NCBI GenBank assembly: GCA_947034885.2
Contig: OX344752.2
Span: 8,370,001-8,434,000, forward strand
Reading direction: 5' to 3'
DNA from: Thuidium tamariscinum
Lineage: Eukaryota > Streptophyta > Bryopsida > Hypnales > Thuidiaceae
DNA length: 64,000 nt
Part shown: piece by piece, positions 11,396-23,265 of the stretch
Layout: each line of letters begins with the position of its first letter
How positions within the stretch are numbered: position 1 is the stretch's first letter
Position numbers and translations under genes: made by a program
The notes under the pieces: generated by a model
Seen by the model: the letters and a program-made list of their open reading frames with translations, nothing else
What the model was told of the DNA's origin: nothing
Database searches by the model: none

Positions 11396-14247
11396 CCAGG
11401 CCAATAGAACTGCCAGGGAGAGCTACAGTGAGAAGTGGGCGATGACTTTTCTATGTGGACCCAGTGGGTGGGGAGATGTCGAGTAAGAAAAGCACACGTA
11501 ACGATTCCCTTGAAGTTCAATCAAGCTTCTCCAATGGGCTTGTCCACCGATATCGGTGAAACTTCAAACCCTAAGTGCCTGCCGAACCTAATCTAAGCTT
11601 CCTCGCAGTCGACTTCGTCTGCGCTGGTTCATTTTCAAAGTCTGCACTGTACTTCTGTAGCACTTACCGACGGAATCTTCCCCAAATTCTGTCTACAGGA
11701 TGCTCTTCCTTACTTAGGAAACGCGTCCTGGCCGGTCATTTTAATGGTAACACTGTGGTTGAAGCTGGGCTTTAGAAGGCAGGACGTTAAATCCTACCAA
11801 CGAAGTGGGCCCAGTAGGGTGGGTTTGGGATTTTGCGTTCTCCAGTGTGAAAGTGAAGAAAAAGTTACCTATATTGTGCCATGTTTAGGGTATGTTTTAG
11901 ACTTCCATCACCTAATTTTGGGTCTCTGATTGTGAATAAGAATTCAGAATTTGAAAAAAAAAGTAGTACAAAAAATTAAAAAATTTTAGCGTTTACTTGT
12001 GGGGTATATCCACCCCACTGGTCTCACTTCGTGGGACGGGTTTAAGGGCCTCCTCAACATCTTGCTTTTGGGGCAAGGAGAGCTGACCCCCTCGCTCAGC
12101 CACTCAGGTAAAATGCTGTAATCTTCTATTTCTCACACAAATTCTTTTTTGCAAATTTTGAATTCATATTTGCAATCAAAGATCCCTAATTAGCTAGGAA
12201 GAGTGTTGAAAGTAGGGGTGATCACGGCCCAAACTAGTAGGTTTTTTGTTTTGATTGCACCTCTGGTAAAACATGGTAAGGCCGAGCAGGGGGCCAATCC
12301 ACCCGGATCCTGCTTTTGAAGTTGGATTGGATTCCCACTCAATATTAGCAGCTGAGTTTTTTTGGCAAATCGAAAACCAATTCAATTGCAGAGAAAAAGT
12401 AACTTTACAATGCGACAAACATCATCAGAACAACTAGGGTTAGACTTTACAGCTAGGTTTCATCTAAGTTAAGACTCGACATTCAGTTTAAAGTCTTCGA
12501 GATTACATTTTGTACTTCTGTACTAAAAGGGACAAGAATCGGGTCACCCCTGGTGGGAGATTCCTTTGGTGATCTCTCCATGGGTCACGGGCTTAATCAC
12601 TTAAACTCTCTAAGTATTGTACCCATTCTTTACAAATTTAATTTGCAAATAGTACCTCACCAAAACATTTCAACTAGCCAATAGTTCAATTCATATTATA
12701 ACTTAACTCATTTCCTAATATCTAGGATCGCATTATACTTCAATAGTAGGGGAGAGAATCCAGCCAATTAACAATATATTATAAAGTGTTCTATCAATAG
12801 GGGTAGTCACACTTTCATCACTACAACTGCATTACGTGAAGAATTGTAACATGGCAAATCCCCATTAGCATACTAGACCATTTCTATGATAGAGTATTCT
12901 TGTTCTGTGAAACTTTCGTGACGTCTATTATTCTGCTACGAACATGAATAAGTGAGTGTGAAGTAGTTTTGTGAGTGAAGTTCTTCCATGCCACTCAACA
13001 CTTTCACCTAGGTACCTTTGTAGTTTCACTCCGAAATTTTCACCCAAGCCCGAGTTGTATACATAGCTTGCCATGGTAAATTCAGCTTATGTTTCCAGTG
13101 CCATTTGATTAGATTTCATTGGATCCCAACATTGAGCATCATATTTGAATGGTAAACCGATTCTACATTTTATTTTACACAAGTGTGTTCAAGAACATAT
13201 TGCAAGGGTTTGCATCAAGAAAAAAGGTTGCTTTCATGCTAGGTAAACCACTTGTCACAACCAGGTATCGAACCTGCAACCTTTGTATTTAGTTTGGATA
13301 CCTTTCCGTCTTCATCTTCTCCACCAAGAACCACACCTGATTGACTCCTCTATCCCCTCAATTCTTTACAATTCTTTACAGAAGTTTGCGTGGTGAAGCC
13401 GGTGTGACTACCCCTTATAGTTTGCCCTGCAAAATTACATTTTACTTTACTTCTCCATCCACTGTATCTTTGCCCGGCTACTATGGCCAGTGCTGGCCTA
13501 GCATGTGGACGCAAAAATCAACTGTCCGCAGGCCGGGGTGCTCAAATGGCCCTGACAAACGCAATCATGGAATGAGCGCCAGTCCAGAGACCTTGCGTCA
13601 GGCAAAACCTTTGCGGACGGAAGTCACGGAACTCTGGCTACGTACCAGCAAATTTTTTTTTCCCCTAAACTTTTTAACTATTGACTACTTTTAATTGCAA
13701 AGTTCTTAATTGTAACTTCTGAAGCACTGTGCGACTGACTGAGGTGTTGTGACGAAGTTCCCTGGTAACCCATCTTGACTTATGGGTTGAGTTGCGGATG
13801 CATATTCGCATTTGCCAGCAAATGTCGGTCTTCAGAGCTTAGAAGGTTTTCGCCACAGGGCTTCGCAGCCAGCATCAGAGGGTTCCTCTTCTCTCTACCG
13901 ATTTTGCGCATTTTCTAGAGCAATCCCCTGTCTCACAACTCTGCGTCACTATCACTGTTTCTAGCACGAGATCGCAAATGTTTTTGATCTCGAATCTCTG
14001 GTTTGGGTGCTACCGACATAGCCAGCCACCGTGAGATCCAGGTCGCGTGCGAGAGAGACAGACTTCTCGTGAGGATTCAAGTCGCGAGACTTGAATCTCT
14101 AGGTTGCTTGCTTCGATGATTCCACCAAATGCGGTACTGTGTTAGGGACTTAGGGCATCTCGGGAGTGCATGCGGGCGAATGTGTATGTGTGTGTTTGTG
14201 TATGTGTTAGTGTGTGACGGGATTTGAATTCGTTCTCAGATCCGACA
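11396..14247. other. Intergenic and 5' region of gene A
   Basis: No protein gene is supported. Base composition becomes more balanced after about 13.3 kb, in the presumed promoter and 5' leader of gene A. A GT-rich microsatellite (TGTGTGTTTGTGTATGTG) lies just upstream of the start at about 14,180-14,216. Possible but unproven is a tRNA-derived fragment at 13.24-13.33 kb, listed separately. Confidence 0.4.
13240..13335 (-). repeat. Possible tRNA-derived SINE fragment
   Basis: The minus strand contains GGTTCGATACCTGG, a good match to a pol III B box with a T-arm-like stem, preceded by AATACAAAGGTTGCA. I find no convincing A box or complete cloverleaf, so this is not called a tRNA gene. Confidence 0.3.
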
Positions 14248-17200
14248 ATGTCAGGTTGCAAGTGGATATGCTTCTCGTCGCCGAAAGTGGAGGAAGGCGT
14301 GGAAGAAGTAGGGCCTGGATCAGAAGTCCCATCACAAGGCCCTGGAGCTTGGAATTCCGAGTACGTCGCTCCTCCATCCTCGAACGGCGCTTGGAATTCC
14401 GAGTACATCCCTCCGATCTCCGCCCCCAGCGACGAGAAAGCGTGTGCGCTCGTGAGCGCTCCGTCGGTAGACAAGAAGCGTAGCTTGCCTCCCGTGAAGT
14501 GGGTGATCGGCTTCGACTTCGGCACCACGTTCTCGGGATTCGCGTATGCGAAAGCTTCCGGCCCGGAAGAGATCAGCGTGTACTACGACTGGCCGTCGCG
14601 AACCGGTGAGAAGCCGTACTGCAAGACCTTGACAGGGTTGTATTACAAGAAGACAGGGGATGGGTCCAAGTTGCAGTGCGCTTCCTGGGGTCACATGGCG
14701 CGCTCGGATTTCATGTCACGGAAGGGTGGTCCCAACGGATACTACTTGTCGAAATTCAAGCTGCTGCTGAAGAAGGATCTGAACGACCCCGCGTTGGAGG
14801 CGAGTATTCCGGCGCCGCTGTCCGTGCACTCGGTGATTATCGATTACTTGCGGTCTATCGGAGAGCTAGCGATGTCGGTGATCCAGAGTCACGAGGGGGA
14901 GAAGAACTTCAGTCGGGATTCGGTGCAGTGGTGTGTGACAGTGCCGTCGATTTGGGATGAGAATGCGAAGCAGCAGATGAAGGCTTGCATGGTGAACGCG
15001 GGGTTGGTTGGCGCGGGAGGGATCGACGCCGTGAAAGTGGTGCTGGAGCCGGAAGCCGCGTCGTTTCATTGCCACCAGATTCTGCGCCAGGAGCACAAGG
15101 AAGTGTCGCTGAGGGCGAAGGATAAGATTCTTGTGGCGGACGTCGGGGGAGGCACCGTGGACATCGTCGTGCAGGAGCTCATCGGCACGGGACAGAACTA
15201 TCAGGTACAGTTTCCACAGAGCTCGAAATTACTGGACTGTCCAGGATTTGTGCAATTCCTAAGCAAGGGGTTTTAGAACAGCTACTGTTCCTCTTACTCA
15301 ATCAAGACAATGTGCATCTTCAGTGCTTAGGTCTCTGATTAACTCTACGATAATTAACACTATGTCAATTAACTCTGTGCCAATTAGGGTACCTTCACAA
15401 TAGGGTACTATGAATATCTTGATCTTGAATGAACCTAATAACTGCACTGTACTTCCCTCCAATCTGAACCTGTACTTGAGTTGGGAGAGCTTTACTACTT
15501 ATTTCTCTCAAGGTTAAGACGTTAAAGACGTACCTCATTATCTCCTCGGAATGCGTGTACTTTTTTTTTTTTTTGGTGACACAAATGATGCGTGTACTCT
15601 TTTAATGAACCTGAAATGTGGTTGTGAAGTCGAGCAATATAGCTTGTAGGATTGTTTGTAAGTTAAATACAGTACTTGGCTATTCCTACAGGCCATCTTG
15701 ATCGATCGTTATCACCACCATTAACTTATTGATGAGAGTTGTGTACGATGAGAAACCGAGAAATTGAGGCAAATGATGTGGTACTGTATTGTCAGTGCTT
15801 GGTGCCAATCGGGTGCAGCAACGTGGCAATCACTTACTCTGCTCACCGGCGGCATAGATCTCATTTAATGCGGATGTACTGTACATCTCGGTAGTTATTT
15901 GGTACCTCATTAAGATGCACGTTAAATGCGTCCTCGCTAGTGTTGGTGAATATCGCTAGGTTATAATGTTTGGTGTGTGGTCTTGAGCCTTGGATTCAAT
16001 CTTGGGACACCATTTTGTCAAGTTCTCTTATCATGGCCATTACGATCAACCCTACACAAGAAAACACTGAAACTAATTCAGAGCCTATTCCTGGATGGAG
16101 TCGCTAGTAGCTAACAAATGTGCACTCTACTCTCAAGCTCAGTACTAAATCCTTAAATATTTTCAAAACATGCTGAAAATTCAGCCGAAGACTCCAAGAG
16201 GTCTGGTCTAATTGTCTCACGTATAAGAGTTCACTCAGTGCTTTCCACATCAGTTGCAATGAGTCCGGTTGTTGACGGTTGACTCTAACTTGCGAGGCAT
16301 TGTTAGGAAGAGTGTATGCACTTCCGTAAGCCATACTCGTGAAGTCATGTGGCAAATTTCCTGCATTAAGCAATCACTAGGTTGTGAAGAAATTACTTCT
16401 GGCATTGTAGGAGGTCACAAATGGTTAAGTCCAATGATGGATCCTACCTTCGTCCGGTTACCACGCACTTAATCGTAACTAAGTTCTAAGATTGTGTGGG
16501 TTGATTCAATACTACTATACTAGGTGAGGGAGCTCACGGAATCCTCCGGTGGGCTATGCGGTGGTACATACGTGGACGAGTCCTTCATGCGCTTCCTCTC
16601 AAAGAAAATCGAATGCTTAGACGAGTTTCTCCGCAAGGACGTGCCCTCATACCGGGCGCGCTTGCTCAAGGACTGGGAAGATCACAAATGCGGCTTCGGT
16701 CACGAGATGATGTCGAACACGGACGCGAAGGAGATCACGCTCCACCCGAAACTCTCTATCAAATGGGAAGCCTACGAGCGGCAACGAAACTACCCGCCGC
16801 GCGCTTCCTACTCTGAGATCGAACTAACACAAAAAGATCTCAAGTCCATTTTCGATCCCGTGGTGGAGGAGGTCCTGCAGCTCATCGCGGCGCAGCTCAT
16901 GCACGTGAATGACATCAAAGTGATGTTCGTGGTGGGTGGATTCGCGGGCTCCCCGTACCTCATGCAACGCATCCGATCTCGGTTCGCAGGCGAGGTGAGG
17001 CACATTGTCTGCCCTCAAAACCCTGGCAGCGCGATCTGTCAAGGCGCCGTGTCGCTCGCGCGCGCACCTGAGGCCATCGTCTCCCGAATCTCGAAGAAAA
17101 CGTACGGGACCAGCGTGACGCTCCTGTACGACCGAGCGGTTGATCCGCCCCAGCTGCTCAAGGTAAGGAACTTTCTAGTGAATTGCAAATTTAAGTACCT

Positions 17201-18182
17201 TTAAATCTACACCAGTTGCAAATTAATCGACGAAGTAGAGGATCCATTAATCAGACAATACATTACATTCTCCATTGACCAAATAAGTGAACTTTCATTT
17301 GCGGTGAGCATGCAAATACTTGATCTATATTGTGATTAAGCTTTTTGCAATTCATTTTAGCTTAATGCACACTATATGTGCAAGATTTAAGATATAAACA
17401 AGTTTATAGGAGTGTTCTAGGGAAAGGCTCAAAGTTCACGTATGTAAGCTAACACCAACCTAATCAATTGTAATCCCTTTTTAAAATTGACCCCTATAGA
17501 TTCTTGCCTAAACTTTGTTCCCACTATTCATTGAAAGTCCAAGGTTAGATTTATAACTTACTCCTACTTTCAACACTTTGAAAGTTCATAGTTATTCATA
17601 CAATGTCTTACAAATTCATTTTAAAAGAAACTAAATTCCTCTTTTGACTACCAACAAGATCCCACTAATGCTTTTTCAATGTAATAATGATAACTGTGCT
17701 GAATTGCTTATTCAGATGCATTTAGGTGTAGTTCCCATATGATGAAAAGAATGGAGAATGGGGACTTTGTCTTGTTGCCCGTTGCGCATCTGATGATGAG
17801 CCATTTGGGGGTTTAGGTGGGTGACGATGGGGTGGAGTGGTGCCGCAACCGCTTCGACGCGTTCGTGAAGAAAGGCTCCCGCGTGGAGGTGAACAAGTGC
17901 GTGACGAAGCAGTACACGCCGCACACGCACGGGCAGACGCAGATGCTGTTCGATTTGTACAGCTCCAAGGAGCAGGACCCGCGCTACACGGACGGCGCCA
18001 CCAAAGAAGGAGGATTTTCAGTCACGTTGCCGCAGAACTACAGTCGGAACAACATGCCGGTGTTCAACTTCAGCATGTACTTCGGCAGGACAAGCGTGGA
18101 GCTGCGGGCCGAGGCCTTGTTCAAAAACGCACGGGGGCAGAAGGCGGAGACGATGGAGCTTCCTGTGGAGTACTATAGTTAA
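14248..18182 (+). CDS. HSPA12-like Hsp70-superfamily protein A (3 exons)
   Basis: Exons 14248-15204, 16524-17162 and 17817-18182 join in phase 0 to 653 residues, bounded by GT..AG. The ATG at 14248 is the first in this frame. Residues 1-80 are Ser/Pro/Glu-rich and contain two copies of GAWNSEY. Then come VIGFDFGTTFSGFAYA (phosphate-1 loop, about 85-100), VQWCVTVPSIWDENAKQQMK, VADVGGGTVDIVVQE (phosphate-2, about 296-310), SSGGLCGGTYVD just after intron 1, VMFVVGGFAGSPYLM (adenosine site, about 452) and NPGSAICQGAVSLA. These are the nucleotide-binding motifs of the Hsp70/actin fold, in the arrangement of animal and fungal HSPA12-like proteins. The canonical Hsp70 peptide-binding and lid domains are absent; only about 120 C-terminal residues follow. 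Probably an ATP-binding soluble protein; the client or partner is unknown. It is GC-rich against its AT-rich surroundings. Confidence 0.85.
15870..16115 (+). repeat. Segment of gene A intron 1 repeated at 20.7 kb
   Basis: Shared words in the same order (CGGTAGTTATTTGGTAC, AAGATGCACGTT, GTTGGTGAAT, GGATTCAATCTTG, CTGGATGGAGT) match 20,715-20,925. The GGATTCAATCTTGGG word resembles a pol III B box, so a tRNA-derived SINE is one explanation; a displaced copy of intron 1 is the other. The rest of intron 1 (15205-16523) and intron 2 (17163-17816) shows nothing else that I recognise. Confidence 0.55.
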
Positions 18183-19428
18183 CCTAAAAACGAAAGCTCG
18201 CCGTTGATTTGCAATGTTGGTACCAAAGTTTGGCGCAGTGCAATTCTTCCTTCTCTCGAGTGCTTGCCCCTTTGAAGAGAGGTTTGGAAAGGCCATCTTG
18301 GAATTGCCTCTTTTTTCTTCCAGGGCCGATTTTGACAACCCTACCAATTGAGTAGGGTTGTTAAAGTAGCAATTGAATTTCGTTCCACGCCATGGATTTT
18401 ATTTAGGGATGTTAGAGTGCGAGCCCTTTTATGGTCCGCAATAAGAGGTGATTCTGCAAATCTGTGATGGGCTAGTATTGCTGGGAAGAAATTATGGGGC
18501 TGAGAATTTTGCCGGGCTTAAAATGGAAAGAAACTGACTATGGACTCTTGCAACAGAAGTAATGAGCCCTAGCTCATGTATCCAATTCTAATTTAAAGAG
18601 ATGTTGTCGTTCTCGAGGAGATCAAAATCTCGTTGTTCGATTCTTTCTGAATTGAACAAATTGTGCAGCTCAGAGGAATTCAATCAATTTTTAGAGGAAT
18701 TGTAGGGCTTTGAAATTATAATGCTGAAGTTGACTGGCGACATGAATACGTCAAGTTTCCTTTGCTTCAATTGGAGTGGTTATAACCCATAATACTTCGT
18801 TCAATGTGAGCTCTGTAATGAACCTTTTCAAGCCTCCTGACTCGCGAAGGTTAACTAGTCGGTATCTTTGAACTGTGTATTTCAAACTATCTTCTTTGTG
18901 GGAGTGGTCTGACACCCTATTGTGACGTTTGAGGTCTGGTTCGGCTGTATTTGATGCGCAAAGCTCTCTCGTAATTGTATCAATAATGTGGTTTAGGTTT
19001 TTTTTGACCCTCTAACCATGATAATTGAAAAATAGATAAATTTTGGAAACTTGTGTTTGAATGCTTGAATGTGTGATGCTGTATCTTTGAACTGTCCCGA
19101 TGATTTGCTTTGATTGTTTCAGGTTTTTTACTTTGTTTGAAGTTTGTGGTAATAGCTTCGTTGGCTGCATGGAGACTCCTGAGACTGGAACTTGTGCATT
19201 GAACTTGTTGTGGATACTCTTCTCCTCTTTATAATGCTTTAATTTGTTCAACAGCATTGATATATTTTGATAACTATTTCCACTGTAATGGGATCTTGAT
19301 AGCCCATACAACAATTAGATTTTTTCAAGTGATAGTAACCTAGTAAAGCCACTCATGTCAAGGCCAGACTAGCCATCGCATTGCAGCCAGTTTTGAGGGG
19401 ATGAAGAATAACGAATTTGAAGTTTCAG
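18183..19428. other. 3' flank of gene A and intergenic
   Basis: This should hold the 3' UTR and terminator of gene A. No second exon-1 copy is visible between A and pseudogene B, so B lacks its N-terminal half here. Confidence 0.45.
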
Positions 19429-20003
19429 GTTCAGGAATTGATGGAAAGCTCAGGCGGGCTGTGCGGGGGAACTTTTGTCGATGACTCGTTCTTGAAATTC
19501 TTATCCCGAGAGATTTCCTGCGTGGAGGAGTTATTAAAAGAGTATCCAACCTACACGCCGCCTCCTGGAGAACGGGGAAGGTCTCAACTGCGTCTTCGGG
19601 CACGAATGGATGCATGTCAGACACCGGCGTGACAGAGATCACCCTCCAATCCAAGCTTGCACTGAAATGAGAGGCGTTCGAGGAGGATCGGGGCAACACG
19701 CTGGAGGATCCCTACGGGCTGGAGCTCAGGCAACAGGATTTATAGGCCATTTTCGACCCCGCGGTGGACGACGTACATTCTGTCCCTCATCATGGGGCAA
19801 TTGACGCAGGTGGCGGACATCAAAGTGATGTTCGTGGTGGGCGAATTCGCACACCTAGCCTCATACAACACATCCGCGCTCGCTTCCGTCACGAAGTCAC
19901 GCACATCGTGAGCCCGCCTAACCCCAGCAGAGTCGTCGTCGTGCCGTGTTGCTCGGCTTCCACCGGGAGGCTTTGGTGTCCAGCATCGCGAAGAGGACGT
20001 AAG
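19429..20003 (+). pseudogene. HSPA12-like pseudogene B (exon 2 only)
   Basis: After a preserved acceptor (GTTTCAG) the sequence reads VQELMESSGGLCGGTFVDDS, matching the start of exon 2 of genes A, C and D, and continues with FLKFLSREI and a YPTY motif. A frame change follows, then in-frame stops (for example before EAFEED, and before the AIFDPAVDD motif), and then KVMFVVGEFA, where the adenosine-site GGF has become GEF. It ends near a SIAKRT-like motif, with no exon-3 part. Exon 1, with both the DFGTT and DVGGG loops, is missing. It cannot encode a working protein as it stands. Confidence 0.85.
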
Positions 20004-20689
20004 ATCGTGAAAGTTGGATCTAATCAACTTCGTATGACTTTCATAAGACATTCACGCTTATGACGTTCAACACCACTCTTGGTTTCACAGGCATATGATT
20101 TCAGTGTGATTAGTAATCATATGATGTTAATGGAGCAATATTCATATATACTACACTGTAACATACGTACAGAGTTTTCATTACTTCATGGTAACTCTTT
20201 TTTCTAAAATACCATATGGGGATATCAAAATCCTGCAATTACTTTCACATGTGCTGAATGCACTAGTTATTCATATAACAGTTTTAGTCCAATATCTGTA
20301 TCAGCTTCCTACATAATTATCATCATTTTCTCATCAATTTCATAACTCAATATGATATATGCACTGTTTGCAATGACAGGCGTGCAGAAGCAAAGCGTTT
20401 GAACTCTATATGAATTCGACATGAGTGTAATACAACATTCATATGACTTCAACATGAAATTTACAAGGGGCCTCTTTCCTGATGTACTGGGCGAGAGTGA
20501 TTCTCCTCTCGGAACACCAGCCTCCACCTTGCCCACCTTTGGAGAGTGACAAATGGAGGAAATGTGATCCAGTGGAGGCTGACACACAGCACTTGCGTGC
20601 AGCGGAGGCGAATTCCCAAATCCACTGTCGATCAGGAGCTGAGAGTAAGTTAGGTCAGTTCTGAAAAGGAGTGAGTTACGCTGCTCACT

Positions 20690-20930
20690 CGTGTGGCAGG
20701 CTTAGGGTATGAGGATGTACGTTGCGGTAGTTATTTGGTACTTCATCAAGACACAAGATGCACGTTGTATAAGCGAAATGGCTGTTCTTGCAAGGGTTGG
20801 TGAATGTCACAAAACTTGTAAGCTTTGGGTTTGTAGTCTTAGTGCGAGGATTCAATCTTGAACTAGCACTTTGTCAAGATTTCTTGTCTAGTTTACAGAG
20901 ACTTTTATCCCTGGATGGAGTTGCTATTAA
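20690..20930 (+). repeat. Copy of the gene A intron-1 segment
   Basis: It matches 15,870-16,115 in the same order and orientation, including CGGTAGTTATTTGGTAC, GTTGGTGAAT, GGATTCAATCTTG and CTGGATGGAGT. It lies downstream of pseudogene B rather than upstream of its exon, so either this is an independently inserted SINE-like repeat or the B copy was rearranged. The region 20,004-20,689 holds nothing recognised. Confidence 0.55.
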
Positions 20931-21059
20931 CCACCTTTACCCAATCACTTCAGCAATTTTGGAACAAATCATGAGGAGTATGAGGCTATGTAAATTTTTC
21001 CCACGTAACAAGATAGGAAAGATGAGGATTGCAAATTTTTCGTAATTTTATTCCCAAAA

Positions 21060-21420
21060 CTGAAATTGTTATGATTTTTGAAAGCCAAAATTACTTTGAA
21101 CCTATAGCCAATGTTTAGAGTCTTCTAATTCACATCATAGCCGAGACTACTTTCCCAATTGGTACTTCCCACACACTTCATGATACTTTGGGACATGTGT
21201 CATGACCTTATTAGTCCCAACCTTGAAAATGGGAGAAAAGTACATTCTAAGCTTTGATTATAAATCTCTTCTAGCCTTGATTGGAAATAGCCACATCCTA
21301 AAAGGTTGGGGTATGGGTCCTTGGTTGGAAATAGGTGGTTCCACTTTAATTAGAACAAGTTCACCCTACTCCCTATTGTCCCTCAATACATGCACAGTGG
21401 GGTACAGTTCATTTACAAAT
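21060..21420 (+). repeat. Dispersed repeat family R1
   Basis: It shares ACTACTTTCCCA, TTTGGGACATGTGTCATGAC, CTTATTAGTCC and GAAATAGGTGGTTC with the tandem array at 25.4-26.5 kb and with 29.0-29.3 kb. No coding capacity. Confidence 0.6.
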
Positions 21421-21443
21421 TTTTTGCCTCGCCTTGTCTCTAA

Positions 21444-21733
21444 CATTAGAAGAAATCTGAGGCCTCCAAAGGGCCGTTTCGGGGCTGTTCCCCGAAACTG
21501 TTCCCTAACTGCTGGCCGTTGTCAGGGCAGCATTTACCCAAAAAAAAAAAAAAATTCTTTTTTTTTTGGTCCTGAAATATGAAAAAAAAACCCAAAAAAT
21601 AAATTTCAAAAAACAAATAAATTATTACGTGGCACTCTCTCGACCACGGCACATTTCAGTTCTTGCGGCAGAAACTGCGTTCCCGCAGTCCAGAAACCCA
21701 CAGTCTTCTAATGCCCTCAGATTTCTTCTAATG
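21444..21733. mobile_element. MITE, family M1
   Basis: It begins CATTAGAAGAAATCTGAGG and ends CCTCAGATTTCTTCTAATG, near-perfect terminal inverted repeats. Inside are a CCGTTTCGGGG..CCCCGAAACTG hairpin next to the left end, an A/T-rich core with CCTGAAATATGAAA, and an ACGTGGC..GACCACGG hairpin near the right end followed by GCAGAAACTGCGTTCCCGCAG. No coding capacity; transposase would come from elsewhere. Confidence 0.8.
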
Positions 21734-22965
21734 CTAGCAAAGTTTCCCGACTTCACACCATCAATGCGGTCAACACTCAGACCCTTTGCATGCAAATTTT
21801 ATTTTACATGTCATTGCCCTACATGAAGCACTTCTTAATTATTATACTTATACATTAGGTTGCAATGTACAGATGCTTAATTGCTATAGTGGAAACACCC
21901 AAAACCATCAATTTAAGCAATTCAGCATCATTGTAGGTATTTTTTGGTAAAAATAATATTTTTATAGTATTAGCGAGTGAAAATCATGAATATTAAAAAA
22001 AAATTAAATTTTTTGCATGCACTATGTAATTTCTATAAATTTTCAAAGTGTTGGCTCCCTTGACCCAGTGAACCCATCCTATAGGTGTACCTTGAACCAA
22101 ACTCTGTTGAAATCAATTGTCAGTGAATGAAAATTATCCATGTGTCTTACAACTACGTCAGCAAATTAGAATTAAGTATTTGTCGGACACTTTAACGAAT
22201 GCTTATGGACAGATTTTTGTGACACAATGTCTCACGCTCCGCTCCACATCCACGGAGACTCTCCTCTGCGTCTACTACAATTGCTTCCTCCATTCCAACT
22301 CACACATTCGATCAACTCACCACAATGGGGGTTGCTAGGACCTACTGTAAGATAAAAATGTGGAAAGATGGGGGGGAGACAAAAAAGGAAAAAGGAGAAG
22401 AGGAAAAAAGAAAAAAAAAAGGGAAAAAAAAAGAAGACTTGAGCTTTCAAATCAATTAAAAACAAAACTTTAAAATTAATACCTTAAAGAAGAGAGTTTG
22501 ACCTCTTGAATCATTATCAATTAAAAGTGTAGAAGCTTTGCATCTTTTATTGACTTATGTATGCAAGATAAAAGTTGAACAAAAGTAAAAATAAAAGTAT
22601 AATGGAAATATTTGTTTTAGTTTGTTTTACGTGCAAAGTATAAGAAAGTGTTTTTTCCTCGTTCTTGCAAAGGAGATGACAACCTCTATGAGGCCATTTC
22701 AACTAAGTTTCTAAGACTTGAGGAGACAATTCCTACTTTGACTCCCCAACTCCTATCATTTAAATGTCTATTTCTCTCACTTAGAGATTTTACCCCTTTT
22801 TTGACTTGTATTAGGTATTTTAGCTATCAAGTCTAAATCCATTCAAAACTCCTATTTGAACTAATTGACACCTAATGTAGACATTGGAAAATGGAAATAG
22901 AAGTGCTTAACGCACTTTCTAGACTTTTAGGACTAATATACTCCATTCATAGGGACTTCCACAAA
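21734..22965. other. Intergenic with a polypurine tract
   Basis: A nearly uninterrupted purine run (G/A only for most of 22,360-22,437) stands out. Otherwise no gene or bounded repeat is supported. Confidence 0.5.
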
Positions 22966-23265
22966 CATTAGATGAAATTTGAGGGCATTAATTAGGAGAC
23001 TGTAGGTTCTTGAATTGCGGGAACATAGTTTCTGCCCTGTAAACTTGAATCCTACGTGATCGCGCCCTTACCACGTAATACATTTTTTTTTCAAATTTTT
23101 TTGGACTTACTTTCATATTTCAGGACCCCCCAATTTTATTTTTTTTATTTTTATTTTTATTTTTTTTTGTGGTAAAAATCGGCTTGACAGCGGACAACGA
23201 CATTGGAAGCCGTTTTGGGAATAGACCCAAAACAACCCTGTAATGCCCTTAGATTTCATCTAATG
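22966..23265. mobile_element. MITE, family M1 (opposite orientation)
   Basis: The termini are CATTAGATGAAATTTGAGGG and CCCTTAGATTTCATCTAATG. Internal order is reversed relative to the 21.4-kb copy: the ACGTGATCGCGCCC..ACCACGT hairpin comes first, then the T-rich core with TTTCATATTTCAGGACC, then the AAGCCGTTTTGGG segment. Confidence 0.75.

Noticed and set aside
13240..13335. tRNA gene suggested by a B-box and T-arm-like word
   Set aside because: No acceptor stem, anticodon arm or convincing A box could be built around it; kept only as a possible SINE fragment.
14142..14694. Overlapping open frames on both strands at the start of gene A
   Set aside because: The frame beginning at ATG 14248 carries the Hsp70 phosphate-1 motif; the others are shadows and one runs through a TG microsatellite.
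22232..22465. 77-codon minus-strand frame rich in Phe and Ser
   Set aside because: It is the translation of a polypurine/polypyrimidine tract, a low-complexity artefact.
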